64,000 nt of DNA from an uncultured Luminiphilus sp. (GTDB lineage: Bacteria; Pseudomonadota; Gammaproteobacteria; Pseudomonadales; Halieaceae). The stretch is from NCBI GenBank assembly GCA_943840615.1, contig CALSVI010000004.1, positions 1-64,000 of the forward strand, given 5' to 3'. A model generated the notes under the pieces. The model saw only the letters and a program-made list of their open reading frames with translations, ran no database searches and was not told the DNA's origin. Made by a program: the position numbers and the translations under genes. Shown here one piece after another: positions 1 to 9,811 of this stretch. How positions within the stretch are numbered: position 1 is the stretch's first letter; each line of letters begins with the position of its first letter.

Positions 1-674
1 CTCACCACCATACATGACCGCATTCCAGTTGCCCGCATAGATGAAGTGAGCTTGAGACCCGGGCAGCGCAACGCCGTTGTTGGCATCAAAATTACCCACT
101 AGCGCCAGGTCCTCGCTGGTGCTGGCATCCATGAAATTCAGAAAGTCCTCATTGAGGCCAATGTCTTCCATCAGCTTTGCAGCGGCATCGCTGTAGCCAG
201 TGACGGATTCGATATTCTGCGCTCCGCACCGAGGCTCACCATCATTCGGCCGTCTCGATGGAACTCATTCCGCTTGGCGTGACCGCCGAAGTCGTCGTGG
301 TTATCGAGTATCAGAATCCGTGCTTCTGGCCCCATTTTCTCGCGGTAGAAATGAGCAGCGGCCAGCCCGCTCATACCCGCGCCCACTACGACCAGATCAT
401 AGTGCTCTTCCAGAAGTTGGTAATCAGCGGGCTTTTCGCCCCGCCAACTGAGGGCGTGAGCCACTTCGTAAGATCCATCGTGGCTACCCCGCATACCGGT
501 CAGGGTCGGTGGATAGTAGCTTCCCGATGAGGGTGCGAGCCCTCCCCGCGGCACCTCGTTGGCAAAACTGACCGGACGGTCGTCTGTGCACCCCGCAAGG
601 AGTAACCCACCTGCACCGATCGCCACACCGCTAACAAAGTCCCTTCGCTTGATCTGCTTGGTCACTATCACCAC
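1..674 (-). pseudogene. TAT-signal FAD/NAD(P)-binding oxidoreductase, SpdH-like (partial at window edge, apparent frameshift near 226)
   Basis: KRRDF TAT motif, YDLVVVGAGMSGLAAA Rossmann motif, ILILDNHDDFGGHAKRNEF shared with 1533-3419 and 53207-55096; homologous reading continues in another frame (GAQNIESVTGYSDAAAKLMEDIG...) to position 1. Confidence 0.7.
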
Positions 675-677
675 CAC

Positions 678-723
678 TTTACATGTCAGTCGACAGGTTA
701 TAGCCTGTCGTCTGACCTGTAAA
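678..723. promoter_or_regulatory. 46-bp inverted repeat, tandem operator type (two TGTCA-N2-TGACA-like palindromes 22 bp apart)
   Basis: TTTACATGTCAGTCGACAGG-TTATAG-CCTGTCGTCTGACCTGTAAA; arms match 18/20; same layout at 47439-47484. Confidence 0.7.
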
Positions 724-770
724 TGATTTGGCACTGGTCAGCACTGCGTGCGGAGAGGCACCGACTGCAT

Positions 771-1508
771 ATGACTCGTCATCCAATAGATTCAGAATCT
801 TTTGATCGCCAAGTGAGCCGACTGGGGTTGTGGTGCGCCATGCTCTGTATTCTGACCGCGATTATCGCCGCGTTCCTGCCGCTCGACGTGCCAGAGGGCT
901 ATAGCGCAACTCACGCTGAGCGTCTGCAATGGCTGAGCGAAAACAGAGACGCATTCGTTGCCGCCTGGGTGAATCAGATCGTGGCGATGTTGAGCCTGTC
1001 AGGGTTATTTTGGGCGCTGTGCTGGCGAGGCCGTTTGAATGGCCCATTGAGCGCGCTGTTGGCTGCCGGAGCCGTCGCCATGGCCACCATGGCATTTGTG
1101 GTTCCCAAGTTCATGGCCATATGGACCATTCCGCTGCTAGCAAATGCGGAGGCGACAGGAGGAACAGGCGCCGAGATGGCGGCGATGCTATTGCCCCTTT
1201 TGAACGTGTCTATTCCGTTTTCTTTGTACACGTCCTTTGACTATATGGGTTTCTGGCTTTACGCGCTCTTTGCGGTGCTGACCATGAGGTCGCTGTATGC
1301 CAGTGATGGGTTATCCAGGGTCATTGCCGTTTTAGTGGGGTTATTCGGTGTTGGTTTCCATGTAGCGTTGGCCTGTCTTCTTCTCGGTGTCATTCAGGCT
1401 CCTGACATCGAGATCAGTTTTGGCGTGTCATTCATTCCATTGCTATTGCTGGTCCTCATTCTGCCGTTCGCTTTTTGGCGCGATCTCAAGCAGGCGCCGA
1501 CTATATAA
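771..1508 (+). CDS. Hypothetical multi-pass membrane protein (paralogue of 51977-52687)
   Basis: Hydrophobic segments; AERLQWLSENRDAFVAAWVNQI and FDYMGFWLYAL align with the second copy; start at 771 preferred because 723 overlaps the operator. Confidence 0.75.
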   Translation: MTRHPIDSESFDRQVSRLGLWCAMLCILTAIIAAFLPLDVPEGYSATHAERLQWLSENRDAFVAAWVNQIVAMLSLSGLFWALCWRGRLNGPLSALLAAGAVAMATMAFVVPKFMAIWTIPLLANAEATGGTGAEMAAMLLPLLNVSIPFSLYTSFDYMGFWLYALFAVLTMRSLYASDGLSRVIAVLVGLFGVGFHVALACLLLGVIQAPDIEISFGVSFIPLLLLVLILPFAFWRDLKQAPTI

Positions 1509-1532
1509 ATCCCTAGCACTGGTGGACCCACG

Positions 1533-3419
1533 GTGAACAAAAAGCATCGCCTTAAGATTACACGACGCGATTTTCTCGACGGCATAGCCCTTGCGGGAGG
1601 CGCGCTGGCGCTGTCGCCTCAGCAAATTTTGGCTGAACCTCGACCCGGCAGCCAGCCATCGCAGGTCTACCCGCCGTCGTTGACGGGTATGCGAGGCAAT
1701 CACCCTGGATCCTTCGAGGTCGCTCATGCTCTGGCCAGAGAGGGGGAGCGCCCTGCGACATTTGATATGACCGATGAGGTCTACGACCTCGTAGTGGTCG
1801 GTGGGGGTATCAGCGGTTTAACGGCTGCTTACCTATTTCGCAAGGAATACGGGCCTGACGCCAAAATCCTGATCCTCGACAACCACGACGACTTTGGCGG
1901 TCACGCCAAACGTAATGAGTTCACTTCTCAGGGTCATACTTTGCTGGGCGTAGGCGGTAGCTTGAATCTGGAACAGGCTGCTATGGGTGAAGTGGAGCGG
2001 TCCCTACTTGAGGAGATCGGCGTTGACTTCGCCGCGCTCCGAAGTGCGATCGAGCCGGGTTATCTTGTGCACGATCCCATGTCGGAGCATGGGATTTACT
2101 TATCCGAATCAATGTATGGCAGTAACCGGGCTGCCCCCGCACACTGGAATTTGATCTGGGCTGGCGTGGGAGATTTCAAGGCCGCGATTCGTTCGCTGCA
2201 GCTCTCTGGTACCGATGAGAAAGGACTCATTGCGTTAGTAAGCGGAGAAAACGACTTCCTCGCAGATATCCCGCTCGCCGAGCGCGAGCATTATCTGCAA
2301 AAAACAGCTTATGCCGGATTCCTCTCTGGGCGGGTTGGGCTATCGGCACAAGCAATCAAGCTCACTGAGCCATGGATTAAGGCCCTCTCCGGCGTTGGCG
2401 CTGAAAGTGTAACGATCCTTGAAGCACTCAATGCCGGTGCGCCGGGTATCAATACGTTTATGCCACCCTCTGGAGAAGCACCCGACGCTGAGCCACTGGA
2501 TCCTGATCAGTATCGCTACCCCATGTTCCCCGATGGCAATGCGTCGGTGGCGCGACTACTGGTGCGTCAATTAATACCTGAGGTAGTGGCGGGTAATCTG
2601 GAACAGAATATCGTGACCAGTCGATTCGATTATTCGCGGCTCGATCTCGATGGCGCTCTGGTTCGTTTGCGTTTGAACAGCACAGTTGTGAATGTCAGGA
2701 ATGTAGACAACGACTTTGTGGAAGCCTCTTATATTGCATCGGGCCAAGCAAGAGCGGTGCGCGCAAAGCATGCGATTCTCGCGGGCTATGGAGGCATGGT
2801 GCCTCACCTCTGCCCGGAGCTACCCGCGTCCCAAAAAGCGCATTTGTCCTATGGGGTAAAAACACCCTTCGTCTGCACGAATGTGCTGCTGCGCTCGAGT
2901 GCCTCCGTGCGAAAGACCGGAGTATCGGGTTTTCAATGCCCCGGCAGTTTCTACAGCCTGGTTGCCACCGCACCCCCCGTTAATTTGGGGGATTACAGCA
3001 TGCCGTCTGATGCGGGCGATCCGCTTGTCGTGTGGATGCTGCACGCTCCTGCACCTCCAACAGTGGGCAGCCAGTCCGCGCGAGATGTGTATCGAGTTGG
3101 CCGGCACAAATTGCTCTCGATGTCCTTTGAAGAAATAGAAACGGCCACGCTCGAGCAGCTCACGGGTATGTTCGGCGCGAGCGGTTTCGATGCGAGCCGG
3201 GATGTCGAGGCCATTACAGCGAACCGTTGGGCTCATGGTTACGCTTATGAGTATATGGGCCTCTATGACCCTGATTGGTCAGAGGGGCAGGCGCCCCACG
3301 AACTGGGAAGGAAGCCGATTGGTCGAATAGCGATCGCCAACTCTGACGCTGAGGCCTACGCGTACGTGCAGGCCGCGATGAGAGCTGCCCAGCGCGCAGT
3401 CAATGAGTTACTTACGTAG
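1533..3419 (+). CDS. TAT-signal FAD/NAD(P)-binding oxidoreductase, spermidine dehydrogenase-like
   Basis: TRRDFLDG TAT motif, VVVGGGISGLTAAYLF, DNHDDFGGHAKRNEF. Confidence 0.8.
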   Translation: MNKKHRLKITRRDFLDGIALAGGALALSPQQILAEPRPGSQPSQVYPPSLTGMRGNHPGSFEVAHALAREGERPATFDMTDEVYDLVVVGGGISGLTAAYLFRKEYGPDAKILILDNHDDFGGHAKRNEFTSQGHTLLGVGGSLNLEQAAMGEVERSLLEEIGVDFAALRSAIEPGYLVHDPMSEHGIYLSESMYGSNRAAPAHWNLIWAGVGDFKAAIRSLQLSGTDEKGLIALVSGENDFLADIPLAEREHYLQKTAYAGFLSGRVGLSAQAIKLTEPWIKALSGVGAESVTILEALNAGAPGINTFMPPSGEAPDAEPLDPDQYRYPMFPDGNASVARLLVRQLIPEVVAGNLEQNIVTSRFDYSRLDLDGALVRLRLNSTVVNVRNVDNDFVEASYIASGQARAVRAKHAILAGYGGMVPHLCPELPASQKAHLSYGVKTPFVCTNVLLRSSASVRKTGVSGFQCPGSFYSLVATAPPVNLGDYSMPSDAGDPLVVWMLHAPAPPTVGSQSARDVYRVGRHKLLSMSFEEIETATLEQLTGMFGASGFDASRDVEAITANRWAHGYAYEYMGLYDPDWSEGQAPHELGRKPIGRIAIANSDAEAYAYVQAAMRAAQRAVNELLT

Positions 3420-3470
3420 TGAACTCGCGCAGAACACTCAATAACTGAACTAGAAATTATTGGAGCAAAA

Positions 3471-4901
3471 ATGAAAATAAATACTGATTTTGTGATGAGC
3501 ATTAACGGCGAAGCAGTCACGACCGAGCAGACGCAACCCGTTTTTAATCCTGCGACCCGATCGGTTTTTGCGCAGGTGCCTGACGCCTCCAAGGAGCAGC
3601 TCGATCAAACGGTCGACGCAGCGCACCGCGCCTTAAAAATTTGGTCAGCGACGCCTGCTGATGATAGGCAGGCAGCACTCGAGGCCTATGCGGATCTGAT
3701 CGAGTCGCATGCTGAAGAGCTGATGTCGTTGTTGACCGCTGAGCAGGGTAAGCCGAGAGCTGGATCAGAATGGGAAGTGCTTGGGTCGGTCGCCTGGCTG
3801 AGGGCGGTGGCGTCCCAGAGACTGCCTGATGAGGTGGTCGAAGATACAGAAGAGCGTCGCGTCGTGACTCGGTACACCCCGGTGGGTGTGGTTGGCGCTA
3901 TTGTTCCATGGAATTTTCCCATCCTGCTTGCGATCTGGAAGATCGCACCGGCCGTGATGTCCGGTTGTACGATGATTCTCAAGCCATCGCCTTATACGCC
4001 GCTTTGCGATCTAAAATTAGCAGAGCTTGCACAGCAGGCTTTTCCGCCTGGGGTGGTTAATGGTCTGAGCGGCGGTGACGACCTGGGTATTTGGATGACC
4101 ACACACCCCCGCATCAATAAGATCGCCTTTACCGGTTCGACGGAAACCGGTCGACACGTTATGAGGTCTGCATCAGAAACCATCAAGAGGGTGACGCTTG
4201 AGTTGGGGGGTAACGACCCGGCAATCGTGTTGCCAGACGTGGACGCGAAGGCGCTGGCTCCCGAAATTTTTTGGGCTGCATTTCAAAATAATGCTCAGTT
4301 CTGCAACTCCACCAAGCGTTTGTACATACATGAGGATGTTTACGACGAAGTCCGTGACGCATTGGTAGAGTTTATAGAGCAGAACGTGAAGGTCGGTAAT
4401 GGTGCAGAGGTCGATACTGACCTTGGGCCAATTCAAAATTCCATGCAGTACGGCAAGGTTCAGGATTACTTTAAGGACTGCCAGGACAATGGCCACGCCT
4501 TTGCGGTGGGCGGCGAGATCGATGACTCGGCAGCGGGGTGGTTTGTCCCGGTAACCCTGGTCGATAACCCCCCCGAGGACTCGCGCATCGTACAAGAAGA
4601 GCCCTTTGGGCCTATTTTGCCGCTGCTCAAATGGTCTGACGAGGCCGACGTGGTTGCTCGGGCAAACGATACGATCTACGGATTGGGTGCGTCGGTATGG
4701 GGCGCGGATCAGGAGGCGATCGAGCGTATTGGCAGGCAATTAGAGGCGGGCACCGTATGGCTCAACGAGGTTCACCAGTATTCGCCGTTTCAGGCTTTTG
4801 GTGGCCATAAGCAATCTGGCCTTGGGTGTGAGAACTCCTTGCACGGACTGATGGAATACACCAATTGGCAAACCATCACGATGAACAAAAACGCGGGTTG
4901 A
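3471..4901 (+). CDS. Aldehyde dehydrogenase family protein
   Basis: VGAIVPWNFP, ELGGNDPAIV, catalytic NNAQFCNSTKR, EEPFGPI. Confidence 0.9.
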   Translation: MKINTDFVMSINGEAVTTEQTQPVFNPATRSVFAQVPDASKEQLDQTVDAAHRALKIWSATPADDRQAALEAYADLIESHAEELMSLLTAEQGKPRAGSEWEVLGSVAWLRAVASQRLPDEVVEDTEERRVVTRYTPVGVVGAIVPWNFPILLAIWKIAPAVMSGCTMILKPSPYTPLCDLKLAELAQQAFPPGVVNGLSGGDDLGIWMTTHPRINKIAFTGSTETGRHVMRSASETIKRVTLELGGNDPAIVLPDVDAKALAPEIFWAAFQNNAQFCNSTKRLYIHEDVYDEVRDALVEFIEQNVKVGNGAEVDTDLGPIQNSMQYGKVQDYFKDCQDNGHAFAVGGEIDDSAAGWFVPVTLVDNPPEDSRIVQEEPFGPILPLLKWSDEADVVARANDTIYGLGASVWGADQEAIERIGRQLEAGTVWLNEVHQYSPFQAFGGHKQSGLGCENSLHGLMEYTNWQTITMNKNAG

Positions 4902-4949
4902 TTGGGCAAGAAGACTACTTTTTGAGGATGCCTATCGGGCGAACGCAGA

Positions 4950-5621
4950 GTGGATGCTAGAGGTGACAGGCTGCTTCGGCACCCATTGCTGAATGGGTGG
5001 CCGCTTTTTGTTGTTATCGCCGGGCTGAGCTTTGCGATCATCCTTGCGGGCCTCGCCATTACAGGCACCTCTACTCCGGAAGCGACAGTGGCCATGATCC
5101 GCTTATCGGTGCAGTTGGCCTCGCCTTGGATCTATCTCGCGTTTGTGGCAACGGCGTTGGTGCAGCTATTCCCCAGCAGCTTTTCGAGCTGGCTGTTGCG
5201 CAACCGTCGTTATGTGGGGCTCTCTTTTGCGGCGGGTTTCGGCTGGCAGGCAGTGTTTATCGCAGTACTTCTAGGCTTGCATGGGGATTATTACGCGACG
5301 GTTCTGCACGATACCGGTGAGTTCATTACGCGTATGCTTGCCTATGCGTTACTGCTAGCCTTGACGGTGACCTCGTTCTTTCCCGTTCGTCGAGCAATGG
5401 ATCCCAGGCACTGGCGGCTCTTGCATCGGGTCGGGATCTGGTATTTCTGGGCATCGACCTGGGTGTCCTATGCCTACACCGTCATGGTGGGCGATACCCG
5501 AGTCATTGCTATCGTCTTTGTCGTCGCAGGTCTCCTCGTGCTCACCCTGCGTTGTGCGGCTTATTTGAAGAAACGATCGGCTCTGGTGATTGAGCCACCC
5601 CCCGAGACAACCACTCCCTAA
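4950..5621 (+). CDS. Multi-pass membrane protein, possibly ferric-reductase-like transmembrane fold
   Basis: Hydrophobic helices with His in LLGLHGDYY, HDTGEFITRM, RLLHRVGIWYF. Confidence 0.5.
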   Translation: MDARGDRLLRHPLLNGWPLFVVIAGLSFAIILAGLAITGTSTPEATVAMIRLSVQLASPWIYLAFVATALVQLFPSSFSSWLLRNRRYVGLSFAAGFGWQAVFIAVLLGLHGDYYATVLHDTGEFITRMLAYALLLALTVTSFFPVRRAMDPRHWRLLHRVGIWYFWASTWVSYAYTVMVGDTRVIAIVFVVAGLLVLTLRCAAYLKKRSALVIEPPPETTTP

Positions 5622-5639
5622 TATCGAGGCATTCCACCT

Positions 5640-7160
5640 ATGATTAAATCAATCGGAGCGATTCCCAGCGCTGCTGCGCAGCTTTATGGCGATAAGACGG
5701 TGCTTGTTTGTGAGGATCGCAGCCTCAGCTTTAGTCAGCTTGACGCACTCTCGAACAAGCTCGCCAGCGCATTAATCGAGCTGGGTGTTCAAATAGGAGA
5801 CCGCGTCACACTCTACTCTCCCAACTGTTGGGAATGGGTTGTCAGCTACTACGGGATTTTGAAAACAGGCGCCGTGGTCAATCCGATCAACGTTATGTTG
5901 ACCCCTGCAGAGGTAGAGTTCATCGCTAACGATTGCGGCGCCTCGGTAGTGATCGCCTCGCATGAAAAAGCCATGTCGATCCAGAACGTCAAGGAAAGCG
6001 CCAATGTTCGAGAGCTGATTGCCTTTGGGGACGATCCATTGCCGGACGGCATGTTGTCATTCAACGCGGTGCTCGATGCAGCCAATGACAACTTCGAGAT
6101 ACCGGATATCGATCCACTGTCACTCTCGACAATAGGATATACGTCGGGCACGACGGGGCACCCTAAAGGGGCTTGTTTATCGCATCATAGTATTTTGCTG
6201 AATGTAGCGATGACGGCTTTGATGCACCAGAGATGCGACAGAGATACTGTTGTGACGGCACTGCCGTGTCCCCATGTTTATGGCAATGTGGTGATGAGTG
6301 GTGCTGTGCAATCGGGCATGACTTTAGTGCTGCACCCATCGTTTGACGAGAAAACCATATTGCAGAGCATTCAGGAGCATCGGGCGACCCTGTTCGAGGG
6401 CGTACCCACCATGTTCATGTTTCTGCTGAATTACCCCGATCTGGATTCCTATGATTTATCCAGCCTCCGCTGTTGCACCGTGGGTGGACAAACGATGCCG
6501 GTCCCAAAGATGGAGGAGGTTGAGGCTAGGTTCGGCTGCCCGCTCATTGAACTGTGGGGCATGACAGAGCTCGGTGGATTGGGCACCACCTTCGCATCCA
6601 ATGGACCGGTCAAGCATGGCTCAATTGGTGTTGCGCTTCCTTATGTTGACGCAAGAATAGCGTCCACTGAAGACGCCACTGTGACACTACCCGCAGGAGA
6701 CGTCGGCGAACTGATGATTAAGGGTGGCGCGGTCATGCAGGGTTACTACGGCAACGAGCAGGCCACTCAGGAGACCATCGAGGCAGACGGCTGGCTGCAC
6801 ACGGGCGATGTCGCCTCCATGGACGAGGACGGCTGTATTTTCATCGTAGACCGAAAAAAAGACATGATCCTGACGGCAGGTTATAACGTGTACCCGGCGG
6901 AGATTGAGCGGGTCGTGGCGGGTCATCAGGATGTGGCTCTCGTTGCGGTCGGGAGCGTCCCGGATGAGGAGAAGGGTGAGCTGGCGAAGGCTTACATCGT
7001 GCCCAAAACCGGTGCGCAACCTGATGCGGATGACATCATTGACTACTGCAGAGAGCATCTTGCGGCTTATAAAGTGCCTCGCGCAGTACAGTTTGTCGAT
7101 GACTTACCCAAAACCAGTACGGGAAAGATCATGCGTAGAGAGTTGCATACACTGGATTGA
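5640..7160 (+). CDS. AMP-dependent acyl-CoA synthetase/ligase
   Basis: GYTSGTTGHPKGA, ELWGMTE, GWLHTGDVASMDEDG, DRKKDMI, PKTSTGKIMRREL. Confidence 0.93.
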   Translation: MIKSIGAIPSAAAQLYGDKTVLVCEDRSLSFSQLDALSNKLASALIELGVQIGDRVTLYSPNCWEWVVSYYGILKTGAVVNPINVMLTPAEVEFIANDCGASVVIASHEKAMSIQNVKESANVRELIAFGDDPLPDGMLSFNAVLDAANDNFEIPDIDPLSLSTIGYTSGTTGHPKGACLSHHSILLNVAMTALMHQRCDRDTVVTALPCPHVYGNVVMSGAVQSGMTLVLHPSFDEKTILQSIQEHRATLFEGVPTMFMFLLNYPDLDSYDLSSLRCCTVGGQTMPVPKMEEVEARFGCPLIELWGMTELGGLGTTFASNGPVKHGSIGVALPYVDARIASTEDATVTLPAGDVGELMIKGGAVMQGYYGNEQATQETIEADGWLHTGDVASMDEDGCIFIVDRKKDMILTAGYNVYPAEIERVVAGHQDVALVAVGSVPDEEKGELAKAYIVPKTGAQPDADDIIDYCREHLAAYKVPRAVQFVDDLPKTSTGKIMRRELHTLD

Positions 7161-7257
7161 TAATGATGCAAAGCCATGGGCATGGACACAGGTCTTTGCC
7201 CGTCCTTAACGTGCAGCGACTGAGTAATCGGTTGTCTTGGTGAGGATCTCCTCGAAA

Positions 7258-8283
7258 ATGAAAATCGTGACGTCCGAGGCGCATCGGCTACACGCTCCAC
7301 AGCAGGAACTCAGCCCGGGCCAGTTTCTACCGATCTTTGAAAAACCCGAGCGGGTCGATATTGTACTGAGCAGCCTTGAGGCGGAGGAGTGCGGCCCGAC
7401 AATCACTCCATCATCTTTTGGCGACGAGACGACGCTGGCGGTGCACGACGCTGATTATCTCGCCTTCCTTAAAACGGCCTACGCTGCCTGTAACGAGCTG
7501 GGTGTGGAGGGCGACCCCACGCCCTGTGTATGGCCCCGTGGCAGGATGCGGGCAGATAGCTCCGATTCGATCGTGGCCAAGTTGGGACGCTACTGCTTCG
7601 ATGGTTGTGTGCCGATTACCGAAACGACCTTTGAGGCGGTGGCCGCCTCCCGGGATATCGCGCTGTCTGCCGCCAAGCTGGTCTATGAGGGCGATCGTGC
7701 AGCCTTCGCGCTGTGCCGACCGCCCGGCCATCATGCTGGCCCCAATTACGCGGGCGGCTATTGTTTTCTGAATAACGCAGCGATCGCCACACAATGGTTG
7801 AGGGATGCTGGCGCGAAACGCGTGGGCATTCTGGATATCGATTACCACCATGGTAACGGTACTCAGGAGATCTTTTTTGACCGCAGTGATGTGGTCTTTG
7901 CCTCCATTCACGGAGACCCGCAGTTTGAGTACCCGTTTTATGCCGGACACGCCGACGAAGTCGGAGAAGGGGAAGGGCACGGGTTCAATTTGAATCTGCC
8001 TTTGCCTGCGGGCACCGCGTATGCGAAGTGGAATGAGACCTTATCCAGGGCCATTGAATTTGTCGGTCGATGCGAACCCGATTACCTCATGGTATCGGTT
8101 GGGATGGACACTTTTGTTGATGATCCGATTTCTTCGTTCTGTTTGCAGACCGAGGATTACGTTAGCGTTGGCGTGCAGATCGAAGCCATAGGATTGCCTA
8201 CGGTGTTTGTATTTGAGGGGGGGTATGCTGTCGCAGCACTCGGCGAAAATGTCGCGGCGCTCCTTAAGGGGTTTTGCCGCTAG
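7258..8283 (+). CDS. Histone deacetylase/acetylpolyamine aminohydrolase family protein
   Basis: RPPGHHAGPNYAGGYCFLNNAAIA, LDIDYHHGNGTQEIF, VFEGGY. Confidence 0.88.
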   Translation: MKIVTSEAHRLHAPQQELSPGQFLPIFEKPERVDIVLSSLEAEECGPTITPSSFGDETTLAVHDADYLAFLKTAYAACNELGVEGDPTPCVWPRGRMRADSSDSIVAKLGRYCFDGCVPITETTFEAVAASRDIALSAAKLVYEGDRAAFALCRPPGHHAGPNYAGGYCFLNNAAIATQWLRDAGAKRVGILDIDYHHGNGTQEIFFDRSDVVFASIHGDPQFEYPFYAGHADEVGEGEGHGFNLNLPLPAGTAYAKWNETLSRAIEFVGRCEPDYLMVSVGMDTFVDDPISSFCLQTEDYVSVGVQIEAIGLPTVFVFEGGYAVAALGENVAALLKGFCR

Positions 8284-8286
8284 TGC

Positions 8287-8530
8287 CAGAAACGGTAACG
8301 ATGTGCTGCGCAAAGGCATTGAGGAAAGGGGTAATGAGTTTGATGAATTTGTTGGCTTGTGCAAGGAGCTCACGCCGATGGGACGCATTTCCAGCGCCGA
8401 GGGCATTGCCGGCATGGTGTGTTTGTTACTGCACCCGGAGTTTTTTGAGACGGGGCAGTATATCCGCTGCAGTGGCGGTAATTCCTTGCTTGGGCAACCA
8501 AGGTTGCTTGTCACCCAGGATCTCAGCTAG
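8287..8530 (+). pseudogene. C-terminal remnant of a short-chain dehydrogenase
   Basis: TPMGRISSAEGIAGMVCLLLHPEFFETGQYIRCSGGNSLLG resembles an SDR C-terminus; no N-terminal Rossmann part upstream. Confidence 0.65.
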
Positions 8531-8581
8531 ACGCAACAGGAGTGCCAGGGTGCTCTTGTGTAAGGAGACAGAGGAGCTGAT

Positions 8582-9766
8582 GTGCTGAACGCCAAACAGG
8601 TCATCTTCAGTGGTGTAGGCCAGTCGGAAATCACGCGGAGGGAGTCACGGTCTGCAATCGACCTCACTTTGGATGCCGCTCTGGAGGCGATAGCCCATGC
8701 GGGTCTAGACAGTTCGGAGATCGACGGTCTCTCGTCCTACCCTGGCGTGCGCAAGGATATCTCTCCCGGGTTTGGCCCTGTCGCGTTAGCCGATGTTAAG
8801 AATGCGCTGGGGCTGCAGTTGAATTGGCATTCGGCGGGATGGGAGGGGCCGGCGCAGGCCGGAGCAATCGTCAACGCCTGTGCTGCCGTCGCCAGTGGGC
8901 TGTGTAACCACGTGCTGGTATTTCGCACGGTGACGGAAGCTTCCTCGGTCACGGGAGATCGCAAAGCGAGTGTGTCGGGCACCGGCGGCGATCGCATCTC
9001 AGGTCCGTTTCAATGGATGGTGCCCTTCAAGGGTTACTCGGCTGTTAATACTGTGGCGCTCTACGCTCAGCGACACTTTCACGACTTTGGCACTACCCGG
9101 CAAACACTGGGGGAAATCGCGACGAACAATCGTCGCAATGCGGCACTGAATCCAAAGGCGGTGTTTACGGAGCCGCTGGATATGGGGGACTACCTGGAGG
9201 CCCGTATGATCAGTTCGCCGCTGTGTTTGTTCGATTGTGATGTCCCGGTAGATGCGAGTACGGCGATTGTCGTATCTCGAGCTGAAGCAGCCAAGGAGGT
9301 GAGCGACCCCATTTATCTTGAGGCCTTGGGCAGTGCGCTTCATGGCCAGGATTCTTGGGACAACTTTTCGCCAGATCTCACTGAAATGGCAGCCCACGAT
9401 GCTGCCGCCGCGATGTGGTCGCAAACGGATTTGACGCCGGCCGATGTCGAAACAGCGCAGCTATACGACGGCTTTTCGATGTTAACGCTTTCCTGGATAG
9501 AGGCTCTGGGGTTCTGCGGTAAAGGGGAAGCCAAAGATTTTCTGATGGGCGGCGGCAATATATCCCGTGATGGCCTGCTGCCACTCAATACCAATGGCGG
9601 TCAGCTGTCCGGGGGCCGAACCCACGGATTTGGCTACTTCTATGAGGCGATCTTGCAAATGAAGGGAGAGGCGGGCGAGCGGCAGTTAGCCCATCAGCCA
9701 CGCGTTGCTGTCGTCGCCAATGGCGGTGGGCCGCTGGGGTCCTGTTTTCTTCTCAGGACAGACTAA
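8582..9766 (+). CDS. Thiolase-like protein of the lipid-transfer/Ltp aldolase type
   Basis: Thiolase fold segments; SGGRTHGFGYFYEAILQMKG C-terminal motif; apparent lack of the canonical N-terminal nucleophile motif. Confidence 0.75.
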   Translation: MLNAKQVIFSGVGQSEITRRESRSAIDLTLDAALEAIAHAGLDSSEIDGLSSYPGVRKDISPGFGPVALADVKNALGLQLNWHSAGWEGPAQAGAIVNACAAVASGLCNHVLVFRTVTEASSVTGDRKASVSGTGGDRISGPFQWMVPFKGYSAVNTVALYAQRHFHDFGTTRQTLGEIATNNRRNAALNPKAVFTEPLDMGDYLEARMISSPLCLFDCDVPVDASTAIVVSRAEAAKEVSDPIYLEALGSALHGQDSWDNFSPDLTEMAAHDAAAAMWSQTDLTPADVETAQLYDGFSMLTLSWIEALGFCGKGEAKDFLMGGGNISRDGLLPLNTNGGQLSGGRTHGFGYFYEAILQMKGEAGERQLAHQPRVAVVANGGGPLGSCFLLRTD

Positions 9767-9811
9767 CACCCGCCTGAGCGGGTAGCTCAATGATCAGTAA
9801 CACGTATTGCG

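Noticed and set aside
9768-9783. Hairpin ACCCGC-CTGA-GCGGGT, similar to 32542-32557 ACCCGC-CTGA-GTGGGT
   Set aside because: Short, no T tract, and both occur at gene 3' ends with a TGA or nearby stop; repetition could be chance.
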